From assembly GCA_949361645.1 (NCBI GenBank), contig OX442437.1:4389921-4453920 (forward strand): a stretch of DNA of 64,000 nt. Reading direction: 5' to 3'. The notes below the pieces were generated by a model, which saw only the letters and a list, made by a program, of their open reading frames with translations, searched no databases and was not told the origin of the DNA. Positions within the stretch are counted from its first letter, which is position 1, and the number at the start of each line of letters is the position of its first letter. Shown here one piece after another: positions 21,960-32,010 of the stretch. This stretch comes from Spongilla lacustris (taxonomy: Eukaryota > Porifera > Demospongiae > Spongillida > Spongillidae). A program made the position numbers and the translations under genes.

Positions 21960-22430
21960 TTACAGGATAAATGAATGGAACACATATTCAAAATGCATAA
22001 TTAAACTTTTATATAAGTGTAATGTACCTGGAGCCAGGCAGTCTATTGCACACCGGTACCATGCAATCATAGATTAATTACCACTTGGCACTAACCGCAA
22101 ACTTAAAGCTTTGCCAATGAAATTGAAATAAGAATAAGTCTTGTTGAACACTGCTGAAAAATATAATTGCTGATGCTGACTTAGCAAATCGTTTAGTAAT
22201 TAATCACAAGTAACTTTCGGGTAATTTTAATACCTATTTTTTTTTTTTCAGGGTCCCTGTAAATGAGAGCACATCTGATTTAGACTCAAACTGCCCTCAG
22301 AAATGGCACCTTTAATCAGGTGCTGGATTCAAAGGCCCGAGGGTCCAGCTCCTGTCAATTTTGGAAAGGATCTAAGGGCTGTCATAATGTTGATATCAGA
22401 AGGGAGTTTAGTGTCAACCAAAGGCATGAG
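21960..22430. other. Upstream of the block B gene
   Basis: I see no recognisable promoter element, signal-peptide exon or repeat. Confidence 0.35.
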
Positions 22431-23148
22431 AGGCACTGATGGACGTGCACTTGTCTTGTGGGATGTTTGCTAACCAGCAGCGTTTACGTGTTATCATTGT
22501 TTGGTGCAACTCCAGAAGATGTAAGGACTTGGCAAGCTTTCCCATGCAGACAATACTTTGCAAAAGAGATAGCAGGGGCCACTTTTCTTGTGGAGCCATC
22601 TATAAAATGGTGCACAGTAGTGGAAAAGGAGGCATGTAGTACATACAGCTGCCACAGGTCAAGCGAGATTACATCAATAGAAGCAGGCTTATTGTGGTGA
22701 CCATGGTGCTTGGAGCTGGGCAGGACACACTTTGGGAGCATTACATGTCAAAAATTCAACAGAGTTCTCTCAGCAACAGCTGCTCTAAGTGCAGCTGACA
22801 AAATATTGGCAAATGCAGGTTGGTTATAGATTTCACTAAGGGTAAGTAGGACATGAGAGTCTTGGGCTGATACAACTGTTGGAACTGAAAGTTGAACAGT
22901 GGAAGCTCTAGTGGTGCAGATGGTGATGCACTATTAAGTTCTATAAGCCAAGCAAAGAACCTGGAATATGACCTTCCAAATTGAAATTTCAAGGTGATAT
23001 TTAACCTCCCAAACATGTCACTGATCACTCTGGTTTTGTGAAATGAGGAAGAGCCAATGGCTAAGCACATGGCCTATAGAGCAATGGTTCTCCTTGCATC
23101 CTCACCCCCAGTTGCAGTATGTTTCTACTAGATGGATGCAAGACCATC
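22431..23148. other. Unidentified, probably TE-derived
   Basis: Short overlapping frames on both strands (for example 22484-22741 and 22756-23070, minus) show a codon-like texture but match no family I can name. The setting, between the receptor gene and non-LTR fragments, suggests decayed mobile DNA. Confidence 0.3.
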
Positions 23149-23260
23149 TTGCCATTCTCATGTGGTGCAACTGGTGCTGTTCTTTAAGCCTCACCTTGGT
23201 ATTTCAACACCAAGGTGAGCCTTAAAGAACAGCACTGGTTGCACCACATGAGAATGGCAA
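23149..23260. repeat. Long near-perfect hairpin
   Basis: TTGCCATTCTCATGTGGTGC runs on to CACCTTGGT, then a short loop, then the inverse complement ending AGAATGGCAA. Arms are about 52 bases, almost without mismatch. It behaves like a foldback MITE or a recent inverted duplication. Confidence 0.85.
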
Positions 23261-23364
23261 GACAAGTGGCAAGACAAGATAGGGTGTTCTTAGCCTCAGC
23301 ACCCCAGCAGCCATATATCTCTATCGCTAGTGTATGTATTATATTATAATATATAAATTTTTGG

Positions 23365-23545
23365 TGATGCCTGTAATGCTAGGGGATGGTCTTGCATCCC
23401 TTTAGTAGTTGAAACTTATGGTGGATGGGGCCATGAAGCCATAACAATATATGCCAGCCTAAGCAAATTACTAGGCCTCTGCAGCAAACAACCATCAACA
23501 ACTTCATTAAATGAACTATATTTCCGTCTGTCAATTGTGTAAATG
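23365..23545 (+). pseudogene. Non-LTR element C-terminus fragment
   Basis: Plus-strand translation gives GWSCIPLVVETYGGWGHEA followed by a serine-rich end and a stop. This matches the C-terminal block of the 62807-64000 copy (LGWVSTPLVVDSYGAWGNEA). Upstream coding is lost. Confidence 0.6.
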
Positions 23546-24049
23546 AGGCAAAATGCTCAGGCATTGCTGGTCCATGCTTTGCCTGCCATACCCCATGAAT
23601 TTTAGTGTATGTGTGTTATGTAATATTAGTTATTTGTATAGTGTGTAAATTTTATATTTTTATGAAACATAATTTAATTACTAAAAATACCAGAGAGAAT
23701 CATACCAGCATGGTCTGTCCAGTGGCTATTCTGGCAAAAGGCTCACCATCCTGGGATACATTGAACCATGTTTAGTGCATTATGTAAGTAGCAGGTTTTA
23801 GCAATTAGATTGAATCTTACTGTGTTTAAGTATTAATTACAAAAAAAATTTAACACACAAAAATGGAAGGACATAAATTGGGACAGCAGAGCTCTAATAA
23901 TTGCCCTGACCAGGGTCTCCCATTCAGACTGAAAATGGCTTGGGGCTTAGAAAGATTGTATCTTGTGGCCAGACAAGAAGCAAATCTTGGCACTTGTTGC
24001 CTACACTTCCACCCATGTTCATTACATTGGCATTGTGCTTTTGCTGTCC

Positions 24050-24160
24050 AGCTGCCAAGGCTCCAGACCCTGCCATCATAATCCAGTAAAGGTATTTGGA
24101 TTAAGTGGTGAAGTGACAGTAATGTCAAAAGAAGCCGGATTGCCTAACACCAAGTAAGTA
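24050..24160 (-). pseudogene. Non-LTR element fragment, nuclease-like block
   Basis: The minus strand reads GNPASFDITVTSPLNP, aligning with GRPVALDISVVSPLNP in the 62807-64000 copy. The sequence below it to 23850 is frame-shifted. It faces the opposite way from 23365-23545, so the two are not one insertion. Confidence 0.55.
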
Positions 24161-24164
24161 ACCA

Positions 24165-24670
24165 GGACATAGCACATTGAGTACACTGTTGGTTTGGTCA
24201 TGCCCGAGATTACTCCCTGCTTCCACGTGTTATTAGTCTATTATTAGATGGTACAGTAATACACTAGTAACAATAGGACTATTATTGATTCAATATTAAT
24301 TTATCGTGCTACCTAATATGCAAACGCACAACCGCACACAATACAAACAACCACACGCAAAGTTCATATACACCTGCTGCACAAGGTAGGAGTATTTATG
24401 TATATAAACCAATATTCAAATATCCTTAACACCGCATCCCCGAGAAACGCGAGGAAATTTGGGGGCATTTGTGGGCATTGAATATTCCCTCCTATCGTTT
24501 TTTTTTTTTTTTTTTTTTTTTTCAATCAGAGAGCTCACCCATTTGTAAAGAGTAATTTATACTTTTTTGGAATGGTCTTTTATAAATGACTCCCTCTTGC
24601 ATTGAAAAGGTCGAACCCATACATAGCTTTTAATGTGGAAAATGTGCTTTTCGGGTCAAGTTTCCCACCA
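24165..24670. other. No gene recognised
   Basis: Holds a T-run of about 23 near 24500-24522. No exon or TE domain seen. Confidence 0.4.
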
Positions 24671-25163
24671 CCAGTGTTGCCGCGGTTGGACCGTCAACCG
24701 TGAGAACCGGCAATCAGCCGATACGGTAGGCCTGACCGTGTCCGTGACCGCCAGAAAAAATGCATGACGTAATACTGGTCGCGAATCACTAAACCGCCAG
24801 TTTTTTTAGCAAAATAACCAGGAACCGTAATAAATTTACACGGTTATACCCAGTATGTATGATGTATACATTTTGCAGTACTCGTGATCGGAGCCTGTAA
24901 TGCAGGACCAGCATGGAGGTGTGAACAACTCAGCAAGAGCAGGCAAAAGCCTGCCCCTGCCAGTGAGGTGTTGCTACTAACAAACACATGCATGCCTAGC
25001 ATTCATGTGATTACATGTATATGCCAGTTTGGTGAACACTATATAAAAGCACATGCATGATTTTTCTTGCTATTGCCGTTTGTGTGCAGGGATCTATTAC
25101 AGAGCCGTTAGCCATACATACGTTGGCGCAAGCGCTTAAGTCCTCAAGTTTACAGTCTTCCGG

Positions 25164-25517
25164 ATGGACCAATCTGCAGGATCCAGATCTGAATCAGATG
25201 ACATATCAGTCAGTGGTGCGGTAGAGCCTCCTGCTGCTAAGAAAGTGAAACAGTGCGGCCCTACTAGTGCAGAACTGAAACCTGCTGACGTTAAGGGTAC
25301 ATTCCATCCTTCTGGTCCTAAGTTTTTGAACGTGTGGCTGTGGAAGCACTATAAGCTCTCTCCTCGCGCTAACTGTGACAAATGGGCTTTGTGTGCTTTA
25401 TGCCAAAAGGGAGGTGAAACCGTTTGGATTCTTCGCAGTGATGGGTCTACTACAAGGATGAAAAAACATCTGATTGATGTTCATATAACATGTATGTTGG
25501 AGGCTTCATGCATCTGA
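25164..25517 (+). CDS. BED-type zinc finger protein fragment of the hAT element
   Basis: 117 codons. The N-terminal third is Ser/Pro/Lys-rich with a basic patch (AAKKVKQ). Residues about 52-108 carry a BED-finger pattern: aromatic WLWKHYKL, then CALC, then KHLIDVH. BED fingers bind DNA at the N-terminus of hAT transposases. The catalytic RNase H-like and dimerisation parts are absent, and the frame closes a few residues after the finger. It could bind element ends without cutting, or be dead. Confidence 0.7.
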   Translation: MDQSAGSRSESDDISVSGAVEPPAAKKVKQCGPTSAELKPADVKGTFHPSGPKFLNVWLWKHYKLSPRANCDKWALCALCQKGGETVWILRSDGSTTRMKKHLIDVHITCMLEASCI

Positions 25518-25519
25518 TG

Positions 25520-25572
25520 AATGCATGGCTCATCCATGCATGGCTCATCCATGCATGGCTCATCCATGCATG
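25520..25572. repeat. Short tandem repeat
   Basis: About three copies of ATGCATGGCTCATCC just after the BED ORF stop. Confidence 0.8.
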
Positions 25573-25889
25573 CGTAACGACGGATGTGTTACAGTGAAGA
25601 GCCCGCTAAGCAGACTGACTCCAAGGGCGTAGCATCGGCACAAGGGCGAGGAATAAAATTATTATTCATGCGTTTATTAATATACATGTAAGTATTATTT
25701 ATCAAACGCTCAAGCATCTGGTTCGTCCGTAACCGTCTAGATTTTCCCGGTAACCGTCAACTTTGACCGGATGGATTGTAAACGGTCAGCTATCGTCCAC
25801 GAACGTGACCGGGATGATCCGGTACAGTTCGCAGTGATCGTGACCGGATCGATCGCGGCTGACCGCGGCAACACTGCCCACCACCTTGA

Positions 25890-26628
25890 GTATGGCTGAA
25901 TCAAAAATTGCATTAAACATTGGTTACACAACTATAGGAGGGTGGATAAATTCCTTTTTCAAACAAGCCAAAATTTCTATTGTACTCAATTCCAGCAGTA
26001 AGTTGAACTGAAGACATTTGCACGTGTAACTAACAAATCCAGTCCGTACCTGCCTGGATAGAGTCATGGTCTGTTAGTTAGTAAGACTGAGCAACAATTT
26101 ACTCGCGGTAATGCCATTTTCTCATTTCATATCACTCCTACCTTGATTACATGTATATAACTTAGAGCCTAATTTTAAACCATTTTCACTACGTTTCATA
26201 CTCATCGAAGCTATAGACCCTCAGTGAGGCTCCCTCTCAGCGCTTCGCGCCATAGAGGCCCCAGCAAGGTAGGGACTGATAGAATGCCGCTCCGGGACCT
26301 GTCACACAACGGATGGTCCCCCCAATAATTGGTTCCCCCGGACCATCCATGACAACTGCACATGGTCCCCCAGGACCATCCGTGGCGCTATGAGCGGTCC
26401 CCCTAGGACCATCCGTGGTGTCATAGATGGTCTCTCTCTGCCACAGATGGTCCGTCCCCCGATTAGATTGGTGATGGAGGGGGAGGGGCCATTTTTAGCG
26501 ATCTAAAACAAGCATCCACTTATCATGCATGCGCAGCGCATAAATGATGCCGGCGCGAAGCTAGCCATCGTATGCATACACTGTATTTGGGGGGGGGGAG
26601 CCGCCCCCCCCCCCCCCCCCCCCCCCCC
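25890..26628. other. GGACCATCC repeat region before the gap
   Basis: From about 26310 to 26460 the motif GGATGGTCC / GGACCATCC recurs at least seven times in both orientations, with CCCC spacers. A C-run abuts the gap at 26628. No gene is seen. Confidence 0.6.
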
Positions 26629-26828
26629 NNNNNNNNNNNNNNNNNNNNNNNNNNNNNNNNNNNNNNNNNNNNNNNNNNNNNNNNNNNNNNNNNNNNNNNN
26701 NNNNNNNNNNNNNNNNNNNNNNNNNNNNNNNNNNNNNNNNNNNNNNNNNNNNNNNNNNNNNNNNNNNNNNNNNNNNNNNNNNNNNNNNNNNNNNNNNNNN
26801 NNNNNNNNNNNNNNNNNNNNNNNNNNNN
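26629..26828. other. Assembly gap, 200 N
   Basis: Exactly 200 undetermined bases, probably a placeholder length, bordered by C-runs on both sides. Frames read through it are meaningless. Confidence 0.99.
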
Positions 26829-27370
26829 TCTGCCCCCCCCCAGCGGCGGGTGTGCCACAACGCCACCGGATAGCACATGGATGTACTGAACTCACCGTTT
26901 ATTCGTTCAGAAAATACTGAAATACTACCTTTTTCACATGGTCACGTGACGCGTGGGCGTTAATTGCTTTGTTTTTCTCCACGGAAATATATGGGCTTAT
27001 GCTCGGTTTTTGGTAAATTTCGATATGCCTTCTAGAGGGAAGATTGAATAACATGCGCTAAACGGCTATTTATTATTGTAGAGCCGATTGCTATTACGTC
27101 ACGCGATAAAACCTGGATGCAATCATTTCCTACTTGGCCCTGACCCATGTCGTACGTATAAGTCATTTCTGCCGTAGCTATATCTTTGCGCTGCGTTTGC
27201 ATATGTTCGCATACACATAGTCGTACATGTACGTGTATACGTTGGGGCGGAACCCTGGGGGGGGGGGGGGGGGGGGGGGAGGGGGGGCACGGGCCCATTG
27301 TACCCCCCCTTCCTGGATCCGCTACTGATCACGAGCCATTTTTTGTGTGGGCGGAGGGGGCGGGGGCTTA
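26829..27370. other. No gene; G-homopolymer region
   Basis: A G-run of about 22 is at 27258-27280. 27303-27330 reads CCCCCCTTCCTGGATCCGCT, another copy of the recurring end-like motif. Confidence 0.4.
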
Positions 27371-27376
27371 GTACAC

Positions 27377-28135
27377 GGTAATAATAATAAGATAACTATA
27401 GGGATATTCTTAATAATACAGCAGTAAGATAAATAAATAAATGCACCCTACTATTGCTAATAGCTAATAGTCAGGGACAAAGCATCTGGAGAGGATGGCT
27501 GTGGCGTTGGCTCTGAGGTCAGCCCGCCATATAAGGCAGCTAGCTTAGCCCTGTTGGAGCTTGTTGCAAGGCGAGAGGCCAGTAGTGAAAATGATTCCAT
27601 TGCTTCTGTCCCCCAAGCACCATATACCTAAACCACCATGGGGACGCAAACCCACCCTAGCACCTTGCATTTGGTATCATTTTGATCTTGTTTTTTTCAC
27701 TGCTCAGTAGCTCTGGCAGCCTGACCTGCTGCTAGTCCCATATCAAGTAAAACATTAGAGTTAAGCGGTGACGTCACAGACAAGTCGAAGGCTGCTGGCT
27801 TACCCAAAGACTAGTTGGGTGCTAGGATGTCTGCAGGGCGAGTGTGGCTATGGTCTTTGGTGAGGTTACTTCCTGCCTTCACCTTATCTCAGCAAGGGTG
27901 TCACGTAGTTTATTGTGCCGGGTTACCACATCTCCACCACGCTTGCAAGTGAGTGCATGATAGCCAAGGGGATCAAGTACTCTATCAGGAATCAGGGGAC
28001 AAATTGAGTCACATGAGGTGTCTAGGCCCAGCCACCACTTGATGGCCACCTGGAGCTCTGAAGGCTGAAGATGAAGGCCTAGCCCTGAGGAGGGAATGAC
28101 TGACACCCAAAAGAATTCAGCATGAGGGGAGGAGA
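27377..28135 (-). pseudogene. Non-LTR retrotransposon 3' part, copy 1
   Basis: Read on the minus strand in order: [11 protein letters not shown], then DPLGYHALTCKRGGDVVTRH with HNKLRDTLAE, then GKPAAFDLSVTSPLN, then NDTKCKVLGWVCVPMVV and a VYGAWGTEAMESFSLLASRL end, followed by an AT-rich 3' tail. The block order equals that of 62807-64000. Stops and frame shifts separate the blocks. Confidence 0.75.
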
Positions 28136-28167
28136 TAGAGAGAAGGCGTGCTCTATCTGCGGCAGAT

Positions 28168-28795
28168 AAGATAACTACTGGGATATTCTTAATAATACAG
28201 CAGTAAGATAAATAAATAAATGCACCCTACTATTGCTAATAGTCAGGGACAAAGCATCTGGAGAGGATGGCTGTGGCGTTGGCTCTAATTAACTTAGTTG
28301 AGGTTCAGCCTGCCATATAAGCCAGCTAGGACCTCAGCCTTAGCCTTGTTGGAGCTAGTTGCAAAGCGAGAGGCCAGAAGTGAAAATGACTCCATTGCTT
28401 CTGTCCCACAAGCACCATAACCTTGCATTTGGTATCACTTTGATTGTGTTTTCTTTGCTCAGTATATTGAACAGATAGTTATCAATCTTATTGGACAGCA
28501 CCTTTTGATGGATACGGGATGTCAACACCTGCACCTCCTCCATGCTGACCGCCTCGGATGAGGATATTCCTGGGACAATGGACCAGCACCAGAGGAGCTC
28601 AGAGAGGCAATGTATGCTGCTGGGGAATGTCGACTCAGGGAGAGCATGCCCAGGCCACCCCTGCCTAAGCTGAGCTCTGCCTGTTTCCAGGCCTGATTGG
28701 AGGTGTCGACTACCATGCACTTGGAAAAGGGTGATCGGATGTTGTGATCAAAGGCCTCAAGGGCTAATATGGCTTGGGATGCCACGAGCAATGTG
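28168..28795 (-). pseudogene. Non-LTR retrotransposon 3' part, copy 2 (internally deleted)
   Basis: The 3' tail and C-terminal coding (28168-28440) closely repeat 27377-27665. Upstream, 28520-28720 encodes AELSLGRGGLGMLSLSRHSP, the post-RT block of the family. The Cys/His and nuclease-like blocks between them are missing. Confidence 0.7.
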
Positions 28796-28799
28796 GGCC

Positions 28800-28895
28800 A
28801 GCTAATAATATATGAAAAAACATTCTCTCTGAGAAAGTTGGTGGTATATATGATTTGGAGGCAATGGTGGTGTAAAAAGGAAGGGAACAAGGGAT
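28800..28895. mobile_element. Single arm of the GGATTTG MITE family
   Basis: Contains GAGAAAGTTGGTGGTATATA and GGTGGTGTAAAAAGGAAGGG, matching one arm of 59781-60079. Confidence 0.65.
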
Positions 28896-28899
28896 CAAT

Positions 28900-29484
28900 G
28901 ATGATACAAAAAAATTGTATATAGTCCTATACATGTATATTTAGCAACGTGAAAGGTACATGCATGTTCACCCTTCACTGCCATCTTTGTATTGTCAGCT
29001 AAATGCAAGAATTTCAGCAATAGCAGAAACCTGTCATGGCTCATAGTTGGTGGCCATGTGGTGCTCCAGTATTGTTGCATGTTTGGCATGTTCACTATAC
29101 CCATGGATATCACAAGGGCCAGGAACTTTTTTCATATCCTCTTCTACAATAGGTTTCCCCTTGAGGCCGTGAATACTAACGATATACTGCTGCCCATATC
29201 TGTTTGTCTCCCTTACAATTAATGTAGGAAAGTACATGTAGCTCTTTAGGAAACAGTTCGATCTATGAAGAAGTCTATACAAACTCAAAGCTGCTCATAT
29301 CCTCTGTGACACCAGTTGTTGTTCTAAAAGGAGGCATAAAATGGCTGCCTTCCCCCTTTGCAGCTTCGTCCATCACCATTTCCTCCTCTGCTGCTACTTC
29401 CATCACCATCACCGCTTCTCCTGTTCCTTCCTCCTCACACACATATTGCTCATCAACGTGCATGGCTTCGTGCATTGTAATGCC
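28900..29484 (-). pseudogene. piggyBac-like transposase, N-terminal part, decayed
   Basis: Minus-strand pieces in three frames. 29484-29275 is an acidic N-terminus (EAVMVMEVAAEEEMVMDEAA). Around 29230 is LIVRETNRYGQQYI. 29113-28930 is MGIVNMPNMQQYWS followed by MSHDRFLLLLKFLHLADN, the signature opening of the DDE_Tnp_1_7 (piggyBac) domain. The catalytic aspartates further on are missing. The gypsy-2 element cuts the gene off from its first codons, which lie at 34729-34760. Confidence 0.8.
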
Positions 29485-29618
29485 TGTAGTAGTGGACATT
29501 GTGTATGAGTATGTATATTACGCATGCGCGGGGTGAAGTGGGGCATTGATTGGAATTATTATATCTTAGAGAGATTAGCCGCGTGAGTCAACCTGAGTTG
29601 AACCCAACGGTAACGACA
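29485..29618 (+). repeat. gypsy-2 5' LTR
   Basis: Starts TGTAGTAGTGG and ends CA. Contains TTACGCATGCGCGGGG, an NRF1-like core also present in the unrelated gypsy-1 LTR. Confidence 0.9.
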
Positions 29619-29631
29619 TGGTGGCAGCGGT
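29619..29631 (+). promoter_or_regulatory. gypsy-2 primer-binding site, tRNA-Leu type
   Basis: TGGTGGCAGCGGT abuts the LTR and fits the complement of a metazoan tRNA-Leu(AAG)-type 3' end over 13 bases, judged from memory of that tRNA. Confidence 0.6.
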
Positions 29632-29651
29632 TTTAAGTTATTGATTTGAAA

Positions 29652-31164
29652 ATGGCAACTTATCAAGTGTCGCCACCCGAACCCTTTACATTCAGCCATC
29701 CTGAGGAGTGGCCAAAATGGATCAAGCGCTTCGAACGGTTCTGTCTAGCCTCCAACCTACACAAGAAAGATGGGGTGAGCCAGGTAAATACGCTTATCTA
29801 CACCATGGGAAGTGAAGCGGACGACATTTTGTACTCTTTTCAACTGTCTGAGACTGACTCCAAGAAGTATGAGGTTGTAAAGGGAAAGTTCGATTCTCAC
29901 TTCATCAAACGGAGAAACGTGATTTTTGAACGAGCGAAGTTCAACCATAGATATTTGATACATGGATTGGAAACCCAGCAATGAATGTCATTAGCCACAT
30001 GCAATCCGAGTTTCGCCGGAAGTGGTCGTTAGTTGGGTTTTATGGCTAGCTGTGTACCTTCTGTTACGAATTTTTTTTTTAAATACAAGCTCATAGTACG
30101 CACATCCCCATACACCACGACCCACTTTTCAGTCTTCTAATTCACAGGCGTGCATATAAAAACGTGTTACAGTCCCACAAAGTTGAAACAACACTACAGT
30201 GGGCATTACACTGATAGCACCAAACACCCTACACTCTACGAGCTGCACACTACAGACATATGACAGATGTACATTGGCAACCTAATAGCTTTCGTTAGGA
30301 AGTATCAGAAACTGCTTAGATGGTTCCTATGCGACTTACCGTACTCACGATACAGTCGCACAAAGCCTTTCTGTGTATATAAGTCAATTATAACATGTTA
30401 CCCAAAAAATTTAACACAAGCTCATAAATAGTACGACAAGCTAAAAGATACACTTCACCATACACCACAATGTGTGCACTACACTTTTCAGTCTTTTAAT
30501 CTTACAGGCGTGCATATGAAAACGTGTTACAGTCGCACAAAGAGTGGGCCTTATATAGCAGCTAACACCATACACGCTAAAAACTACACGCTACAGATAC
30601 ATGTAGGTTAGTCAACCTCATAGCGTTCGTAGTGAAGTATCTGAAACTGCTTAGACAGTTCCTATACGACTTACCATACTCACGATACAGTCGCACAAAG
30701 CCATCAAGCCGTCTATGAACTATAATCAACGTTCAACCTGCCCAAACAATGAGTAGGGTTGTTTACAGATTGACAACTAACCTATACGAACACTTCTTAC
30801 CAATAAAACACGCGTTAAGTGCTAGAAAAGGGTCAAAAAGCTAGGATAACTGTACGCCCACGCACCAAAAAGGCGAAACTCGGATTGCAAATAAATGTTG
30901 TATGAGAAACAAGACGAGGGTGAGCCAATGGACGCATTTATGACTGATCTCTACCGCTTATCAGAACACTGTAATTACACATCGCTACGGGATGAGTTGA
31001 TAAGGGATAGGATTGTTGTGGGCATACTCAATACTGCACTCTCAGAAAAGCTACAGTTGGATGCAGACCTCACCCTAGAGAAGCAGTTCGTAACAGTGAA
31101 GCTACCAAACAGCATCAGTCAATTCTTTGGGATTATTCTCAGGCACAAGTTGCCGAACAAGTAG
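29652..31164 (+). pseudogene. gypsy-2 gag, split by a TIR insertion
   Basis: The first part (29652-29952) reads MATYQVSPPEPFTFSHPEEW and continues through capsid-like helices to FNHR. The second part resumes at about 30895 (LYEKQDEGEPMDAFMTDLYR) and drifts out of frame near 31110. The 0.9-kb stretch between is the inserted element plus about 45 bases of unexplained filler. Confidence 0.85.
30000..30889. mobile_element. Non-autonomous TIR element inside gypsy-2 gag
   Basis: Ends are perfect 18-bp inverted repeats, TGCAATCCGAGTTTCGCC on the left and its inverse complement on the right. Internally, a block of about 330 bp is duplicated (30090-30368 against 30420-30704), including GGCGTGCATATAAAAACGTG and AAACTGCTTAGA. 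No ORF. The target duplication is not clear because the left junction has extra bases. Confidence 0.8.
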
Positions 31165-31220
31165 CTGTAGTTTGTCATCAGCATAAATCACAAGAGAGAC
31201 CAGAAAGTGGAAAAGAACAA

Positions 31221-32010
31221 GTGGGCCAGATTGGTCGTGGTCACAAAAGTATTGACTCCAAGTCCTGTTTGTGGTGCGGCAACCCACATGCACATATTCG
31301 AGAACAATGTCCAGCCAAGAATGCAACATGCTATGGGTGTGGCAAGCAGGGACATCTTAGAAATGTGTGTCGTTCCTCAAAGACGCACAGCAACATCAAA
31401 GGAATATTTTTGGGAACTCTCACTGACAAGCAGCAGAGGAAAGGTGATCCCTGGAGACAAACACTCCTGCTCAATGATAAACCAGTACACTTCAAGCTAG
31501 ATACAGGAGCAGATGTAACAGTGATATCATCAACCCTGTTTGAGAAGATGCACAAATGTGTTGGTCCATTACAGCCTGCAACTGCATGGACCCAACTCAG
31601 AACGTCTACCTGTGCAAGGCCGGTTTAGTGGGAAGTTGAGACATGGAGATACAGAAGTTAGGGACGAGGTGTATGTAGTTCCTGGAGCACATCTTCCGTT
31701 GTTAGGGTGGCCAGCAATAGAATCCCTTGGACTTCTGAAACGGGTGAATACAGTGCTGAACTCTAACACAGAACAAATTGTGCAGCAGTACCCAAACCTT
31801 TTTGAGGGACTGGGAAAGCTTGAAGGGGACTACACAATATGCCTGGAAGAAGGAGCAAAACCATTTGCAGTTACTACTCCAAGAAGAGTAGCAATTCCAC
31901 TCCTACCTCAGGTCAAAACAGAGTTGGAAAGGATGGAGCACTTAAAGGTGATCTCAAGAATAGAGGAGCCCACAGAATGGTGTGCACCATGCAATGGTTA
32001 TTGCACCTAA
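31221..32010 (+). pseudogene. gypsy-2 zinc knuckles, protease and early RT
   Basis: 31221-31628 encodes two CCHC boxes (CLWCGNPHAHIREQC, CYGCGKQGHLRNVC) and the aspartic protease motif FKLDTGADVTVIS. The frame changes at about 31590. 31600-31985 carries the protease end and the RT entry (TPRRVAIPLL, KTELERMEHLKVI), then breaks again just before the first conserved RT block. Confidence 0.85.

Larger units (their letters stand above)
24672..25876 (+). mobile_element. hAT-type DNA transposon with BED-finger ORF
   Basis: The termini are CAGTGTTGCCGCGGT and its inverse complement, flanked by an exact 8-bp duplication CCCACCAC at 24664-24671 and 25877-25884. CAGTG ends and 8-bp duplications are hallmarks of hAT elements. 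At 1205 bp it is too short for a full transposase and contains only the BED finger, so it is an internally deleted derivative. Confidence 0.9.

Noticed and set aside
26503..26920. Frames reading through the N gap
   Set aside because: 200 undetermined bases cannot support a protein, and the flanks are C/G runs.
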